Assembly: GCF_025128055.1 (NCBI RefSeq)
Contig: NZ_JAHLYS010000020.1
Coordinates: 1-42,934 of the forward strand
Origin: Synechococcus sp. CS-1329
GTDB lineage: Bacteria; Cyanobacteriota; Cyanobacteriia; PCC-6307; Cyanobiaceae
Direction: 5' to 3'
DNA length: 42,934 nt
In this document: positions 33,988-42,929 of the stretch, in pieces
How the letters are laid out: the number at the start of each line of letters is the position of its first letter
Numbering within the stretch: position 1 is the stretch's first letter
Notes under the pieces: model-generated
The model's database searches: none
What the model was told of the DNA's origin: nothing
What the model saw: the letters and a program-made list of their open reading frames with translations, nothing else
Position numbers and translations under genes: made by a program

Positions 33988-35658
33988 TCATTGGCCGCTG
34001 GACCAGAGCTCGCGACCGGTGGCGGCCTTGAGGTCGATCTGGCCAGGGGGCACTCCATAGCCGTAGGGGTGGGTCACCAGGGGAGCTTCACCCTTCCAGT
34101 TCTCCACCGGCGGCGGTGAGCTGGTGAGCCACTCGGGGGTGAGGGCATTCCAGGGGTTGTCACCGGCCACCTTGCCGGAGAAGGCACTCCAGAACACATT
34201 GATCAGGAACGGCAGGGTGCTCAGAGCCATCAGCAGAGCGCCAACGCTGCTGATCTGATTCACCAGGGTGAACTGAGGGTCGTACTCGGCCACCCGGCGG
34301 GGCATGCCATTGAGACCGAGCCAGTGCTGGGGAGCAAAGCAGAGGTTGAAGCCGATGAAGGTGATCAGGAAATGGAAGCGACCGAGATCTTCATTCAGCA
34401 TCCGGCCGGTGAATTTTGGGTACCAGTGGTAGATCGAACCAAAGATCACGAAGACCGTGCCTCCATAAACCACATAGTGGAAATGACCGACCACGAAATA
34501 GGTGTCGTGCACGTGGATGTCAAATGGCACCTGGGCAAGAGCAACACCCGTGATGCCGCCAAACACGAAGTGAAGGATGAAAGCGCAGGAAAACAGCATC
34601 GCACTGTTGAGGGCGATCTTGCCGCCCCAGAGGGTGGCGAGCCAGTTGAAGAACTTGATACCGGTGGGTACGGCGATGAAGGCCGTGGCGATCGTGAAGA
34701 ACAGGCGCATCCAGGGCGGTGTGGCGCTGGTGAACATGTGGTGAGCCCAGACGATCAGACCCAGGAACACAATGGCCAGAATTGAATACACCATCGTGGT
34801 GTAGCCGAACAGGGGCTTGCGGGCATGCACCGGCAGAATTTCACTGACCAGACCGAAGGCCGGCAGCACCATGATGTAAACAGCCGGGTGAGAGTAGAAC
34901 CAGAACAGGTGCTGGTACACCACGGCATTGCCGCCCAGGGCAGGGTTGAAGAAACCGGTGTGGGCAATGATGTCGAAGCTGAGCAGCACCAGGGTGCCGG
35001 CCAGCACCGGGGTGGAGAGCACCACCAGAATGCTGGTGCCGAGCATCGCCCAGCAGTACATCGGCAGCTGCATCATCTTCAGCCCCGGCCGCCGCATCTT
35101 CAGGACCGTGGCGATGAAATTGATGCCGCCAAAGATGGAACTGCCTCCCAGCAGCAGCACACTCAGGATCCAGACCACCTGACCGGCCGCCGGAGTGGTC
35201 AGGCTCAGGGGTGGGTAGGCCGTCCAGCCCGATTGGGCGGCACCGCCGATGAAGTAACTGGCGATCAGCAGGAATCCGGCCGGAGGGATCAACCAGAAGG
35301 CCACGGCATTGAGCCGCGGGAATGCCATGTCGCGGGCGCCCACATAGAAGGGGATCAGATAGTTGCCGAAGGCACCATTCACCACCGGAACGATCCAGAG
35401 GAAGATCATTACTGTGCCGTGGAGAGTCAGCACCTCGTTGTAGGTCTCGCGGCCGAGGAAATCCGAGATCGGGCTCACCAGCTCAACGCGGATCATCCCG
35501 GCCAGGGCCCCGCCCACCAGGTAGAAGAAGAAGCCGGCCACCATGTACTGAAGACCGATCACCTTGTGATCCAAGCTGAAGCTGAGATAGCGCAGCCAGC
35601 CCTCGGGCTGAAGCCCCGGCGGCGATGAGCTGGTCTGCGGCGGAAGAGCGATGGTCAT
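33988..35658 (-). CDS. ctaD: Cytochrome c oxidase subunit I
   Basis: The 556-aa subunit carries heme a, heme a3 and CuB with twelve helices. Conserved blocks include LTLHGTVMIFL (heme a His), HLFWFYSHPAVYIMVLP (His and Tyr of the CuB site), WAHHMFTS (the two CuB histidines) and HFHYVVYGG near the heme ligands. It reduces O2 to water in dark respiration and is expected in plasma and/or thylakoid membranes. It sits between ctaC and ctaE. Confidence 0.97.
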   Translation of the reverse strand: MTIALPPQTSSSPPGLQPEGWLRYLSFSLDHKVIGLQYMVAGFFFYLVGGALAGMIRVELVSPISDFLGRETYNEVLTLHGTVMIFLWIVPVVNGAFGNYLIPFYVGARDMAFPRLNAVAFWLIPPAGFLLIASYFIGGAAQSGWTAYPPLSLTTPAAGQVVWILSVLLLGGSSIFGGINFIATVLKMRRPGLKMMQLPMYCWAMLGTSILVVLSTPVLAGTLVLLSFDIIAHTGFFNPALGGNAVVYQHLFWFYSHPAVYIMVLPAFGLVSEILPVHARKPLFGYTTMVYSILAIVFLGLIVWAHHMFTSATPPWMRLFFTIATAFIAVPTGIKFFNWLATLWGGKIALNSAMLFSCAFILHFVFGGITGVALAQVPFDIHVHDTYFVVGHFHYVVYGGTVFVIFGSIYHWYPKFTGRMLNEDLGRFHFLITFIGFNLCFAPQHWLGLNGMPRRVAEYDPQFTLVNQISSVGALLMALSTLPFLINVFWSAFSGKVAGDNPWNALTPEWLTSSPPPVENWKGEAPLVTHPYGYGVPPGQIDLKAATGRELWSSGQ

Positions 35659-35751
35659 GGAGGCGAGCGGCGATGCAGTTGGGTAGGACTCAGGGACAAG
35701 ACGGGATGGCCGAAAGCTGATGCCCTCAGGCTGCTCAGCGCGGCTGCTCGC

Positions 35752-36651
35752 TCAGCCAGTGGAGCTGGCGCCGGGAGCCACGGCCACGGTGGCGGTGTTG
35801 TTCTTCTCGAACCAGGTGGCGAACTCGTCGGGCTCATGAACCACCACCGTTGAGCGCATGCCGCCGTGGTAGGGCCCGCAGAGCTCAGCGCAGATGATCG
35901 GATAGCTGCCGGCCTTGATCGGCGTGAATGACAGCAGGGTGGGCTGGCCGGGAATGATGTCCTGCTTGAGGCGGAACTCCGGCACCCAGAAGGCATGGAT
36001 CACATCGCGGGCCTCCATGCGCAACTCCACCGGCTGGCCCTTCTGCACATGCAGCTCGCCGCTGGTGATGTTGCCCTGGGGATAGTGGAAGAGGAAGGCG
36101 AACTGCAGGGCTGTGACCTCCACCGGCAGGGTGGGTGCGGCTGACACCTGACCGGATCCGATCCCACCCCAGATCCGCTCGGAGGGCTCAGGGGGGGTGC
36201 CGAGCACGGAGGCCTGAATCACGGCGCTGACGTCGCTATCACTGGCTTGGCTGCTCATCATCGCCCCATGCATGGAGTGGGGATCGCTGAGGGGAACCAT
36301 GCCGCCCATGCGGTCGTAGATGTCGTAGCTGTAGATGCCCACGAACAGCACCACGACGGCAGGAATGGCGGTCCAGAAAATCTCCAGTTGCAGATTTCCC
36401 TCCACCGCCACGCCATCACCGGTTTCACCCTCGCGACGACGGAAACGGATCAGGCTGAACACCAGCAGGCAAAAAATCCCGATGAAAAGGATGCTGCCAA
36501 TGCTGAAGAGAACCTTGAAAAGCTGATCGTAAATCGGCGCATTCAGGCTGGCTGCCACCGGCAGCAATTCGACGTTCTGGCCGATCCAGAGGCCACTGAG
36601 CACAAGGGCCATCCCCAGAACAAGGCTGAGAATGGCAGAAGGGATGGGCAC
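35752..36651 (-). CDS. ctaC: Cytochrome c oxidase subunit II
   Basis: The 299-aa subunit has an N-terminal hydrophobic segment, two membrane helices (about 45-65 and 90-110) and the lumenal cupredoxin domain. The CuA site is complete: H in DVIHAFWVPEF, then CAELCGPYHGGM with the two Cys, Glu, His and Met. It accepts electrons from cytochrome c6 or plastocyanin. GTG 36651 is the apparent start. A linker rich in Ser, Asp and Met (about 125-170) between helix 2 and the copper domain is typical for cyanobacterial CtaC. Confidence 0.95.
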   Translation of the reverse strand: MPIPSAILSLVLGMALVLSGLWIGQNVELLPVAASLNAPIYDQLFKVLFSIGSILFIGIFCLLVFSLIRFRRREGETGDGVAVEGNLQLEIFWTAIPAVVVLFVGIYSYDIYDRMGGMVPLSDPHSMHGAMMSSQASDSDVSAVIQASVLGTPPEPSERIWGGIGSGQVSAAPTLPVEVTALQFAFLFHYPQGNITSGELHVQKGQPVELRMEARDVIHAFWVPEFRLKQDIIPGQPTLLSFTPIKAGSYPIICAELCGPYHGGMRSTVVVHEPDEFATWFEKNNTATVAVAPGASSTG

Positions 36652-36851
36652 AACTTGGACAAAGCTCCCTCCACCATATGGGGATCTCAGGCGCGGTGCT
36701 TGCGCTCAAGCGCAGGCCCTCCAGGGGCCGCGAAAGCCTGTGCGGAACTCAGCACATGATGGCGAGTCGTTGCGGATTGACCCGGTCGGTGCAGGTGCGT
36801 GCTTCCCCACAACAGACCGGCAACACCGGCCGCGATCGCTAGCTTCCACCC
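36652..36851. promoter_or_regulatory. Divergent control region of ctaCDE and ctaAB
   Basis: This 200-bp spacer separates the two oxidase units. TATGGT on the minus strand (36678-36673) could be the ctaC -10 box. A perfect inverted repeat TGCGCT-CA-AGCGCA lies at 36701-36714, and an octameric HIP1 palindrome GCGATCGC at 36832-36839 directly before ctaA. The hairpin-like site midway could bind a shared regulator; none is identified. Confidence 0.4.
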
Positions 36852-37844
36852 ATGCAATCCGCCCGTGCCACCACTCTCCTGACCTCCCATCTGGTGGTGG
36901 CGCTGATCGCTCTGGTGGGCATCGGTGGCGCCACCAGGGTCATGGAAGCGGGTCTGGCCTGCCCTGACTGGCCCCTGTGCTACGGCTCCTTCCTGCCCGG
37001 CCGCCAGATGAACCTGCAGGTGTTCCTGGAATGGTTCCACCGCCTGGATGCCTTTTTGGTGGGTCTGGCGCTGGTGGCTCTTCAGGTGGTGGTGCTCAGG
37101 CGGCCCGCCGGCCGCCGCCCAGCCTGGTTGATCGCCGCCAGCGCCGCCGCCCTTGGCTTGGTGGCGGTCCAGGGGCTGCTCGGTGCCCTCACCGTCACCC
37201 AGCTGCTTCGTTTTGATGTGGTCACGGCCCATCTCTCCACCGCTCTGGTGCTGGTGGCTCTGGTGAGTGCCATCCACCAGGGGCTGCTGGAGCCTGATCC
37301 GTCCACTCTCGCGGCCTCCTCTCAGCCTGCAGCCGCCAGCGCTGGCTCCGATCGGAGCCAGTCTTCGCCTTTGGTCTGGCTGAGACGACAGGGCTGGTCG
37401 CTGGCCTCCGCCAGCGCCGCCCTGGCCGTGTTTGTCCAGGCGGTCAGCGGTGCCCTGATGGCCACCCAGTGGGCTTCAGGCCGTTGTCTGACCTCGGGGA
37501 TCGACTGCGGTTGGCTGGCCCTGCACCGCCAGCTGGCCACGCCGGTGGCCACAGCGGTGCTGGTGCTGGCGGCCGCCCATCTGCTGGTGAGCCAGAAGCG
37601 ACGGCGACAAGGTCCCTACGCCTTGGCGGCCCTGCTGTTGGTGGTTGCCCAGATCGCCCTCGGGGTGTTCACCCTGCGCCTCTCCCTGGCCGTGCCACTG
37701 GTCACCGTGGCCCACCAGCTCACGGCAGCCCTGCTGGTGGCCGTGCTCAGTGCCCTGGCCATGCGTCACCGGCCGATTCCTGTTTCCGCCTTGATGGCTC
37801 CCGTTCAGTCCCAGACCCCCCACCTCGAGTCCTGTCATGGTTAG
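36852..37844 (+). CDS. ctaA: Heme A synthase
   Basis: The 330-aa membrane protein converts heme O to heme A. It has about eight helices and conserved [18 protein letters not shown] (Cys pair, GLSCPDWP-like motif), [12 protein letters not shown], and histidines in [15 protein letters not shown]-type and [14 protein letters not shown] blocks. [12 protein letters not shown]-like pair ([10 protein letters not shown]) sits in the second half. It overlaps ctaB by 8 bp. It supplies heme A to the CtaD subunit encoded just across the divergent promoter region. Confidence 0.95.
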   Translation: MQSARATTLLTSHLVVALIALVGIGGATRVMEAGLACPDWPLCYGSFLPGRQMNLQVFLEWFHRLDAFLVGLALVALQVVVLRRPAGRRPAWLIAASAAALGLVAVQGLLGALTVTQLLRFDVVTAHLSTALVLVALVSAIHQGLLEPDPSTLAASSQPAAASAGSDRSQSSPLVWLRRQGWSLASASAALAVFVQAVSGALMATQWASGRCLTSGIDCGWLALHRQLATPVATAVLVLAAAHLLVSQKRRRQGPYALAALLLVVAQIALGVFTLRLSLAVPLVTVAHQLTAALLVAVLSALAMRHRPIPVSALMAPVQSQTPHLESCHG

Positions 37845-38835
37845 CGCCACCAGCCTCAGCCCCCAGCTCAGCAGCCGCGATCAGGTGGTGCCCTCCCGCT
37901 CCAAGCTGAAGCTGCCGCCCTGGCTGGAGATCGCCAAGCCTCGGCTGATTCCCCTGCTGCTGGCCACCACCCTGGGGGGCATGGCCCTCTCCGAGGGTTG
38001 GCCAATGACGGCCCCACGGTTGGCCTGCACCCTTGGCGGCGGCGCGCTGGCTTCAGCGGCGGCCGGCGTGTTCAATTGCGTTTGGGAGCAGGAGCTGGAT
38101 GGGCGCATGGTGCGCACCAGCGGCCGTGCCCTGCCCTCGGGCCGGCTCTCGGCTGGCACGGCCTTCGCTGTGGCGGTCTCCCTGACCTGTGCGGCGTCTC
38201 TGCTGCTGGTGAGTGGCGTCAATTGCCTGGCGGCCGCGCTCTCGCTGCTGGGCCTCTGCAGCTACGTGCTGCTCTACACCGCTCTGCTCAAGCCCCGTAC
38301 CACTCAGAACATCGTCATCGGTGGCGTCGCCGGTGCCATCCCGCCGCTGGTGGGTGCCGCCGCGGCCACCGGCCATGTGGGCCTGGGCGGCTGGTGGCTG
38401 TTCGGCCTGGTGATGCTCTGGACTCCCGCCCATTTCTGGGCTCTGGCCCTGCTGCTCAAGGAGGACTACCGCTCGGTGGGCATTCCGATGCTGCCGGTGG
38501 TGAAAGGCACGGAAGTGACCGCCGTGGCGATTGGCCATTACGCCCGCGCCACCGTGCTGGTGAGCCTGCTGGGGGTGCTGGCCCTGCCCAGCGGTGGCTG
38601 GCTCTATGGCCTGCTGGTGATCCCCTTCAACGGCCGCTTGCTGCAGATGGCGCACAGCCTGGGACTCAGCCCGGATGAGGTGGCGCCGGCCCGGGGCCTG
38701 TTCCGCTGGTCGATTCTCTATCTGTTCGGCATCTGCCTGCTGCTGTTGATGGCCCGGCTGCCCGGAGCTGAGGTATTCAGTCTCCAGATCGGCGAATGGC
38801 TGGCTGGGCTCAACCCCCCGTCCGCCGCTTTCTAG
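37837..38835 (+). CDS. ctaB: Protoheme IX farnesyltransferase (heme O synthase)
   Basis: The 332-aa UbiA-family enzyme adds a farnesyl group to heme B. It has about nine helices and the family's allylic diphosphate site: [15 protein letters not shown] contains the ND/DxxxD-type motif, with [16 protein letters not shown] before it and [16 protein letters not shown] later, and [19 protein letters not shown] with the second acidic motif. Together with CtaA it makes the heme of the aa3 oxidase. Confidence 0.96.
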   Translation: MVSATSLSPQLSSRDQVVPSRSKLKLPPWLEIAKPRLIPLLLATTLGGMALSEGWPMTAPRLACTLGGGALASAAAGVFNCVWEQELDGRMVRTSGRALPSGRLSAGTAFAVAVSLTCAASLLLVSGVNCLAAALSLLGLCSYVLLYTALLKPRTTQNIVIGGVAGAIPPLVGAAAATGHVGLGGWWLFGLVMLWTPAHFWALALLLKEDYRSVGIPMLPVVKGTEVTAVAIGHYARATVLVSLLGVLALPSGGWLYGLLVIPFNGRLLQMAHSLGLSPDEVAPARGLFRWSILYLFGICLLLLMARLPGAEVFSLQIGEWLAGLNPPSAAF

Positions 38836-38863
38836 ATTGCAAACTCCCATTGGCCGGGCCTGA

Positions 38864-39895
38864 GTGTCAGCAACGCAGCCAGACGCCATGATCCAGCTGG
38901 ATCAGATCAGCAAGGCCTACGGCCCGGTCACGGCCCTTGATGGCCTGAGCCTGCGTGTCCCGGCCGGCAGCCTCTATGGGCTGCTGGGGCCCAACGGGGC
39001 AGGCAAAACCTCCGCTCTGCGCATCCTCTGCACCCTGCTGGCCCCCGACAGCGGCGGTGTACAGGTGGCTGGGCTCGATGCTCTGCAGCAGCCCCGCCAG
39101 GTGCGCGAGCGCCTGGGCTACGTGGCCCAGGACGTGGCGATCGACAAGATCCTCACTGGACGGGAGATGCTGCGGCTCCAGGGAGCCCTGTATCACCTGG
39201 CTACGCCCCACCTGCGCCAGCGGATCGAGCAGCTGATCCAGCTGCTGGGCATGGAGAGCTGGGTCGATCGCCGCTGCGGCACCTACTCCGGCGGCATGCG
39301 CCGCCGCCTTGATCTCGCCAGTGGTCTGTTGCATCAGCCCTCGGTGCTGGTGCTGGATGAACCCACCGTGGGCCTTGACATTGAAAGCCGCGCCGTGATC
39401 TGGCAGGTGCTGCGGCAGCTGCGTGATGCCGGCACCACGGTGCTGCTCAGCAGCCATTACCTCGAGGAGATCGATGCCCTGGCTGATCGGCTGGCGATCC
39501 TTGATGGCGGCCGGGTGATCGCCGAGGGCAGCCCCAGTGAGCTCAAGCGCGCCCTGGGCGGTGATCGCGTCACCCTGAGGGTGCGCGAGTTCAGCGATGA
39601 GACCGAATCGGCCCGGGTGCAACAGGTGCTCCAGGGTTGCCCTGGCGTGCGCCAGGTGGTGGTGAACCGCGCCCAGGGCCATTCCCTCAACCTGGTGGTG
39701 GATGGGGAGGCCGTGATTGAAACCTTGCGACAGCAACTGAACCAGGCCCAGCTGCCCGTGTTCTCCCTCTCCCAGAGCCGACCCAGCCTCGACGATGTCT
39801 ATCTCCAGGCCACCGGCCGTACGTTGATGGATGCCGAATTGGAGGTGGTCGGTGTCCGCGACCCCAAGGCCGAGCGCAAGCAGGCCATGCGCTGA
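38864..39895 (+). CDS. ABC transporter ATPase, DrrA/CcmA-like
   Basis: The 343-aa protein has Walker A GPNGAGKTS, Q-loop-like VAQDVAID, signature YSGGMRRRLDLASGL, Walker B LVLDEPTVGLD and switch His SHYLEEID. The C-terminal about 100 residues (DUF4162-like, with LNLVVDGEAVIETLRQQL) are typical of DrrA-type drug and polyketide exporters. It pairs with the ABC-2 permease at 39956. GTG 38864 opens the frame; ATG 38888 (MIQLDQISKAYG) is the alternative start. It follows ctaB closely, so it may be in the ctaA-ctaB transcript. Confidence 0.92.
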   Translation: MSATQPDAMIQLDQISKAYGPVTALDGLSLRVPAGSLYGLLGPNGAGKTSALRILCTLLAPDSGGVQVAGLDALQQPRQVRERLGYVAQDVAIDKILTGREMLRLQGALYHLATPHLRQRIEQLIQLLGMESWVDRRCGTYSGGMRRRLDLASGLLHQPSVLVLDEPTVGLDIESRAVIWQVLRQLRDAGTTVLLSSHYLEEIDALADRLAILDGGRVIAEGSPSELKRALGGDRVTLRVREFSDETESARVQQVLQGCPGVRQVVVNRAQGHSLNLVVDGEAVIETLRQQLNQAQLPVFSLSQSRPSLDDVYLQATGRTLMDAELEVVGVRDPKAERKQAMR

Positions 39896-39908
39896 GTTCC
39901 CTGTCGTG

Positions 39909-39959
39909 ATGACCCGCTCGATTCTCTTTCCGTCCGCTTCTCCCGTCCCCCGGCCATGA
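39909..39959 (+). CDS. Possible 16-aa leader peptide before the ABC permease
   Basis: ATG 39909 opens a 16-codon frame (MTRSILFPSASPVPRP) whose TGA (39957-39959) overlaps the permease start by 4 bp as ATGA. The permease has no visible Shine-Dalgarno sequence, so coupled re-initiation would make sense. The frame could also be a chance opening. Confidence 0.2.
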   Translation: MTRSILFPSASPVPRP

Positions 39960-40828
39960 CCAGCGCCTCACCCCTGACGCTCAACGCCGCTCCGCCTGAC
40001 CAGGCTTCGCCCCAGCGTTCGGCCTTCGCCGACCTCAGCCAGGAGACCCTGGCCCTCACGCGCCGGTTGTTTCTGCAGCTGGCCCGGCGCCCCTCCACCC
40101 TGGTGGCTGGGGTGCTGCAGCCCCTGATCTGGCTGGTGCTGTTTGGGGCCCTCTTCGCCAAGGCACCGGAGGGCCTGCTGCCAGATGGCATGAGCTATGG
40201 CCGTTTCCTCGGGGCCGGGGTGATCGTGTTCACCGCCTTCAGTGCGGCCCTCAACGCCGGTCTGCCGGTGATGTTCGACCGGGAATTCGGCTTCCTCAAC
40301 CGACTGCTGGTGGCCCCCCTGCGCTCACGCAGCTCGATCGTGCTGGCCTCGGTGCTGTACATCACCAGCCTCAGCCTGATCCAGAGTCTGGCGATCATGG
40401 TCACAGCCGCCCTGCTGGGTTACGGCTGGCCCGGAGGTGCCGGGCTGCTGCTGGTGCTGGTGACCCTGCTGCTGCTGGTGTTTGCCGTCACCGCCCTCAG
40501 CCTGGGCCTGGCCTTTGCCCTGCCGGGACACATCGAGCTGATTGCGGTGATCTTTGTGGCCAACCTGCCGCTGCTGTTCGCCAGCACCGCCTTGGCACCG
40601 ATTTCCTTCATGCCCACCTGGCTGGGCTGGCTTGCGGCCCTGAATCCACTTACCTTCGCCATAGAACCCATTCGTGCGGCCTATGCCGGCACCTTCTCCC
40701 TCCAGGCTGTCGTTCTGGAAGCTCCCTACGGGGATCTCACCGGCCTCACCTGCCTGGGCATCCTGGCCGCCCTCGCCCTCGGTCTCTTCCTTCTGATCCG
40801 GCCTGTTTTGGATCGCAAACTCAGCTGA
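39956..40828 (+). CDS. ABC-2 type permease (DrrB-like)
   Basis: The 290-aa protein is the membrane partner of the ATPase at 38864. It has six hydrophobic helices: LVAGVLQPLIWLVLFGALF, then FLGAGVIVFTAFSAALNAGLPV, IALV-type helices around residues 130-170 and 195-220, and LTCLGILAALALGLFLLI at the end. The FDREFGFLNRLLVAPLRS block is the ABC-2 signature. It probably exports a lipid, glycan or small molecule; the substrate is unknown. Confidence 0.92.
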   Translation: MTSASPLTLNAAPPDQASPQRSAFADLSQETLALTRRLFLQLARRPSTLVAGVLQPLIWLVLFGALFAKAPEGLLPDGMSYGRFLGAGVIVFTAFSAALNAGLPVMFDREFGFLNRLLVAPLRSRSSIVLASVLYITSLSLIQSLAIMVTAALLGYGWPGGAGLLLVLVTLLLLVFAVTALSLGLAFALPGHIELIAVIFVANLPLLFASTALAPISFMPTWLGWLAALNPLTFAIEPIRAAYAGTFSLQAVVLEAPYGDLTGLTCLGILAALALGLFLLIRPVLDRKLS

Positions 40829-40836
40829 GTCACCCT

Positions 40837-42216
40837 GTGTCCACCCCCCATCCCCGCCCTGTCGCCGACGACATGTCCCAAGTCAGCACAAGGCTTTTGC
40901 CCCAGGACCTCCTCCAGGCTCTCGCGCAACGGGATGGTGCCCTTCTCGCCGCCCACTCCCTGCGCTGGGCCCACCGCCATGGAGTCGAGGCGCTGGAGAA
41001 GCTGATCGAAGATCAGGGTCTCGATCACACCGCCCGCCTCTGGTGGCGTGAACAGCTGTTCTGCCCAGCCCCGATGGCCGTGACCATGGCCAGGTCCGCG
41101 GCCCCTGCGGCTCTCCCTGACAGCCGGCCTGCAGAGGTCATCTCGTCCGTGCCAGCGGCGGAGCCAGTGCTCAGCGCTCCCGTTCAGGGCGAGTCCATGG
41201 ACTCGGTTCCCCTGCCTGCGGAGTGGCTGCTGCCCGCCAGCTTTGATCTGCCGGCTGCGGTCGTGGCTGACAAGAGCGACTCCGTTGAGCCCCCGGTGCC
41301 TGAAGCGCCTGAAGGGGCGGAGCTGGACGCAGCGGTTGCTGAATTCGAGGCGATGGAGCCACCCGCGGCTGAATCTGCAACTCCTGCACCTGCAACTCCC
41401 GAACCTCCAGCGCTTGAGCCTGCTGTTCTCGAATCTGCTGGTGTCGAACCCGCCGTTCTCGAGCCGGTGGCCGCCACATCCTCTGAGCCGCTGCCTTCCC
41501 TGGCGGAGGCCTTTGGGCCGATCCCCGACCTTGAGCCCCTGCCCAGCTTCAATGTCCAGGCCATCTTCGCGATGCAATCGGAGCTGGCGGAGAGGCCTCT
41601 GGCTCCCCCGATCGTTCCGCCGCTGATGGTTCCCCCACCGGCGCAGCTTGAACTGGAGGCCTTCCCGCCGGCGGCACTCCAATCTCAGCCTGAGCTCCAG
41701 CCTGACGCTCAAGCCGAGCTCCAGGCCGTGGCCCCAGCTGATGCTGTGGCTGTGCCGGCTCCACCCACGTCAGAGGAGAGGGCTGTGGAGAAGCCGAGTG
41801 GAGCGCGGCGCAATCCCTTCTCCCGTCTGCGTGGGTTGATCAAGGACTGCGTTGAGGAGGTGGCCAGCACCTTCGGCAACGATGAAAGGGATGCCCCCCC
41901 GACCCCGCTGGAGCCGGCCCGGTCCTCAGCTGAGGCCGTGCTGCCGTCCACCGGGCCGTTGTTGGAGGCCTTCCCAGTTCAGCCTGCGGCAGCTCGTGGC
42001 CCCATGGCACCACCACCCTTTGCCCTGCAGCAGCCGCCCCAGCCCACCCGGCAGGCCCAGCGGCGCCGCGCTGAAACCGGCAGTGCCGGTGGCCCAGCAG
42101 CTCGGGCGAATCGGCCGGCCCCCGCAGCGCCGGCTCCCAGCCATCCCGCCCTCGATTCGCTGCGGTCCTGGCTCCCGGATCCCCTGGAGCAGGATGATCA
42201 CCGTCAGGCTTCCTGA
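40837..42216 (+). CDS. Large Pro/Ala/Glu-rich protein of unknown function
   Basis: The 459-aa product has an apparently folded N-terminal helical part (about residues 20-75: LLPQDLLQALAQRDGALLAA, then WAHRHGVEALEKLIEDQ). A long, low-complexity acidic stretch rich in Pro, Ala, Glu, Leu and Ser (80-315) follows. Then comes a basic/amphipathic island (about 322-350: RRNPFSRLRGLIKDCVEEV and ASTFGNDE), and a Pro/Arg/Gln-rich C-terminus ending in HPALDSLRSWLPDP. No signal peptide or membrane helix. The design (helical head, disordered spacer, short motif) suggests a scaffold. Not a family I recognise. GTG 40837 is upstream; ATG 40873 is an alternative. Confidence 0.65.
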   Translation: MSTPHPRPVADDMSQVSTRLLPQDLLQALAQRDGALLAAHSLRWAHRHGVEALEKLIEDQGLDHTARLWWREQLFCPAPMAVTMARSAAPAALPDSRPAEVISSVPAAEPVLSAPVQGESMDSVPLPAEWLLPASFDLPAAVVADKSDSVEPPVPEAPEGAELDAAVAEFEAMEPPAAESATPAPATPEPPALEPAVLESAGVEPAVLEPVAATSSEPLPSLAEAFGPIPDLEPLPSFNVQAIFAMQSELAERPLAPPIVPPLMVPPPAQLELEAFPPAALQSQPELQPDAQAELQAVAPADAVAVPAPPTSEERAVEKPSGARRNPFSRLRGLIKDCVEEVASTFGNDERDAPPTPLEPARSSAEAVLPSTGPLLEAFPVQPAAARGPMAPPPFALQQPPQPTRQAQRRRAETGSAGGPAARANRPAPAAPAPSHPALDSLRSWLPDPLEQDDHRQAS

Positions 42217-42221
42217 GTTCC

Positions 42222-42929
42222 GTGATTCCTGAGCCACGCCTGCTGCGGGGAGCGCTGCAGGGCCGTCTGATCGTCTCGGTCCAGGCTCCCCAGGGTTCGC
42301 CGATGCGGGAGCCCTCGGTGATCGCCGCCATGGCTGAGGCCAGCCTGGCCCAGGGTGCCGTCGGGGTTCGCCTGGAGAGCCCGGAGCACATCGGCGCTGT
42401 GCGGCAGCGCTGTCCCGGGGCCCTGATCGTGGGGCTCTGGAAGCGGGTGTATCCCGGCAGCTCCGTGTACATCACACCGGGCTGGGAGGAGGTGAGGGCT
42501 GTGTGGGCCGCGGGGGCCGACATCGTGGCGATCGATGCCACCGCCAGGGAACGCCCGGACGGGGACGACCTGGCAGGGCTGATCGAGAGGGTTCAGCGCG
42601 ATCTGGGGGCGCCGCTGATGGCCGATGTCGACAGCGTTGAGAATGGCCTGCGGGCGGCGGCGCTGGGTTGCCACTGGGTGGGCACCACCTTGATGGGTTA
42701 CACCGAAGCCACAGCCCATCAGCGCCCACCGGCCTGGGATCTGCTCCCACCGTTGCGCCTGCAATTACCCCCTGAAACCGCCCTGATCTGCGAAGGGGGA
42801 CTCTCCTCTCCAGATCAGGCCCACAGGGCTCTTGCTGAGGGAGCGGACGCTGTGGTGGTGGGTACTGCCATCACGGGCGTTGACCTGCAGGTGGCCGCCT
42901 ACCTGGGCCGAATGGCTGCGGGCCGCTGA
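42222..42929 (+). CDS. nanE: NanE-like N-acetylmannosamine-6-phosphate 2-epimerase family protein
   Basis: The 235-aa TIM barrel carries the family markers: GRLIVSVQAPQGSPM near the N-terminus, GLWKR (catalytic Lys), VAIDATARERPDG, ADVDSVENGLRAA, GTTLMGYT and CEGGLSSPDQA (catalytic Glu). In sialic-acid users NanE converts ManNAc-6-P to GlcNAc-6-P. Picocyanobacteria generally lack the rest of that pathway, and none is seen here, so the true substrate may be another amino-sugar phosphate. It lies 5 bp after the unknown 459-aa gene. Confidence 0.92.
   Translation: MIPEPRLLRGALQGRLIVSVQAPQGSPMREPSVIAAMAEASLAQGAVGVRLESPEHIGAVRQRCPGALIVGLWKRVYPGSSVYITPGWEEVRAVWAAGADIVAIDATARERPDGDDLAGLIERVQRDLGAPLMADVDSVENGLRAAALGCHWVGTTLMGYTEATAHQRPPAWDLLPPLRLQLPPETALICEGGLSSPDQAHRALAEGADAVVVGTAITGVDLQVAAYLGRMAAGR

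Noticed and set aside
36832-36839. HIP1 palindrome GCGATCGC before ctaA
   Set aside because: HIP1 is an abundant genome-wide motif in many cyanobacteria; one copy near a start is not evidence of regulation. Another copy lies within the ycf46-like gene.
41171-41564. Repetitive Pro/Ala/Glu-rich region read as a possible tandem repeat array
   Set aside because: The translation is low complexity, but I could not define a regular repeat unit, so I describe it as a disordered segment only.
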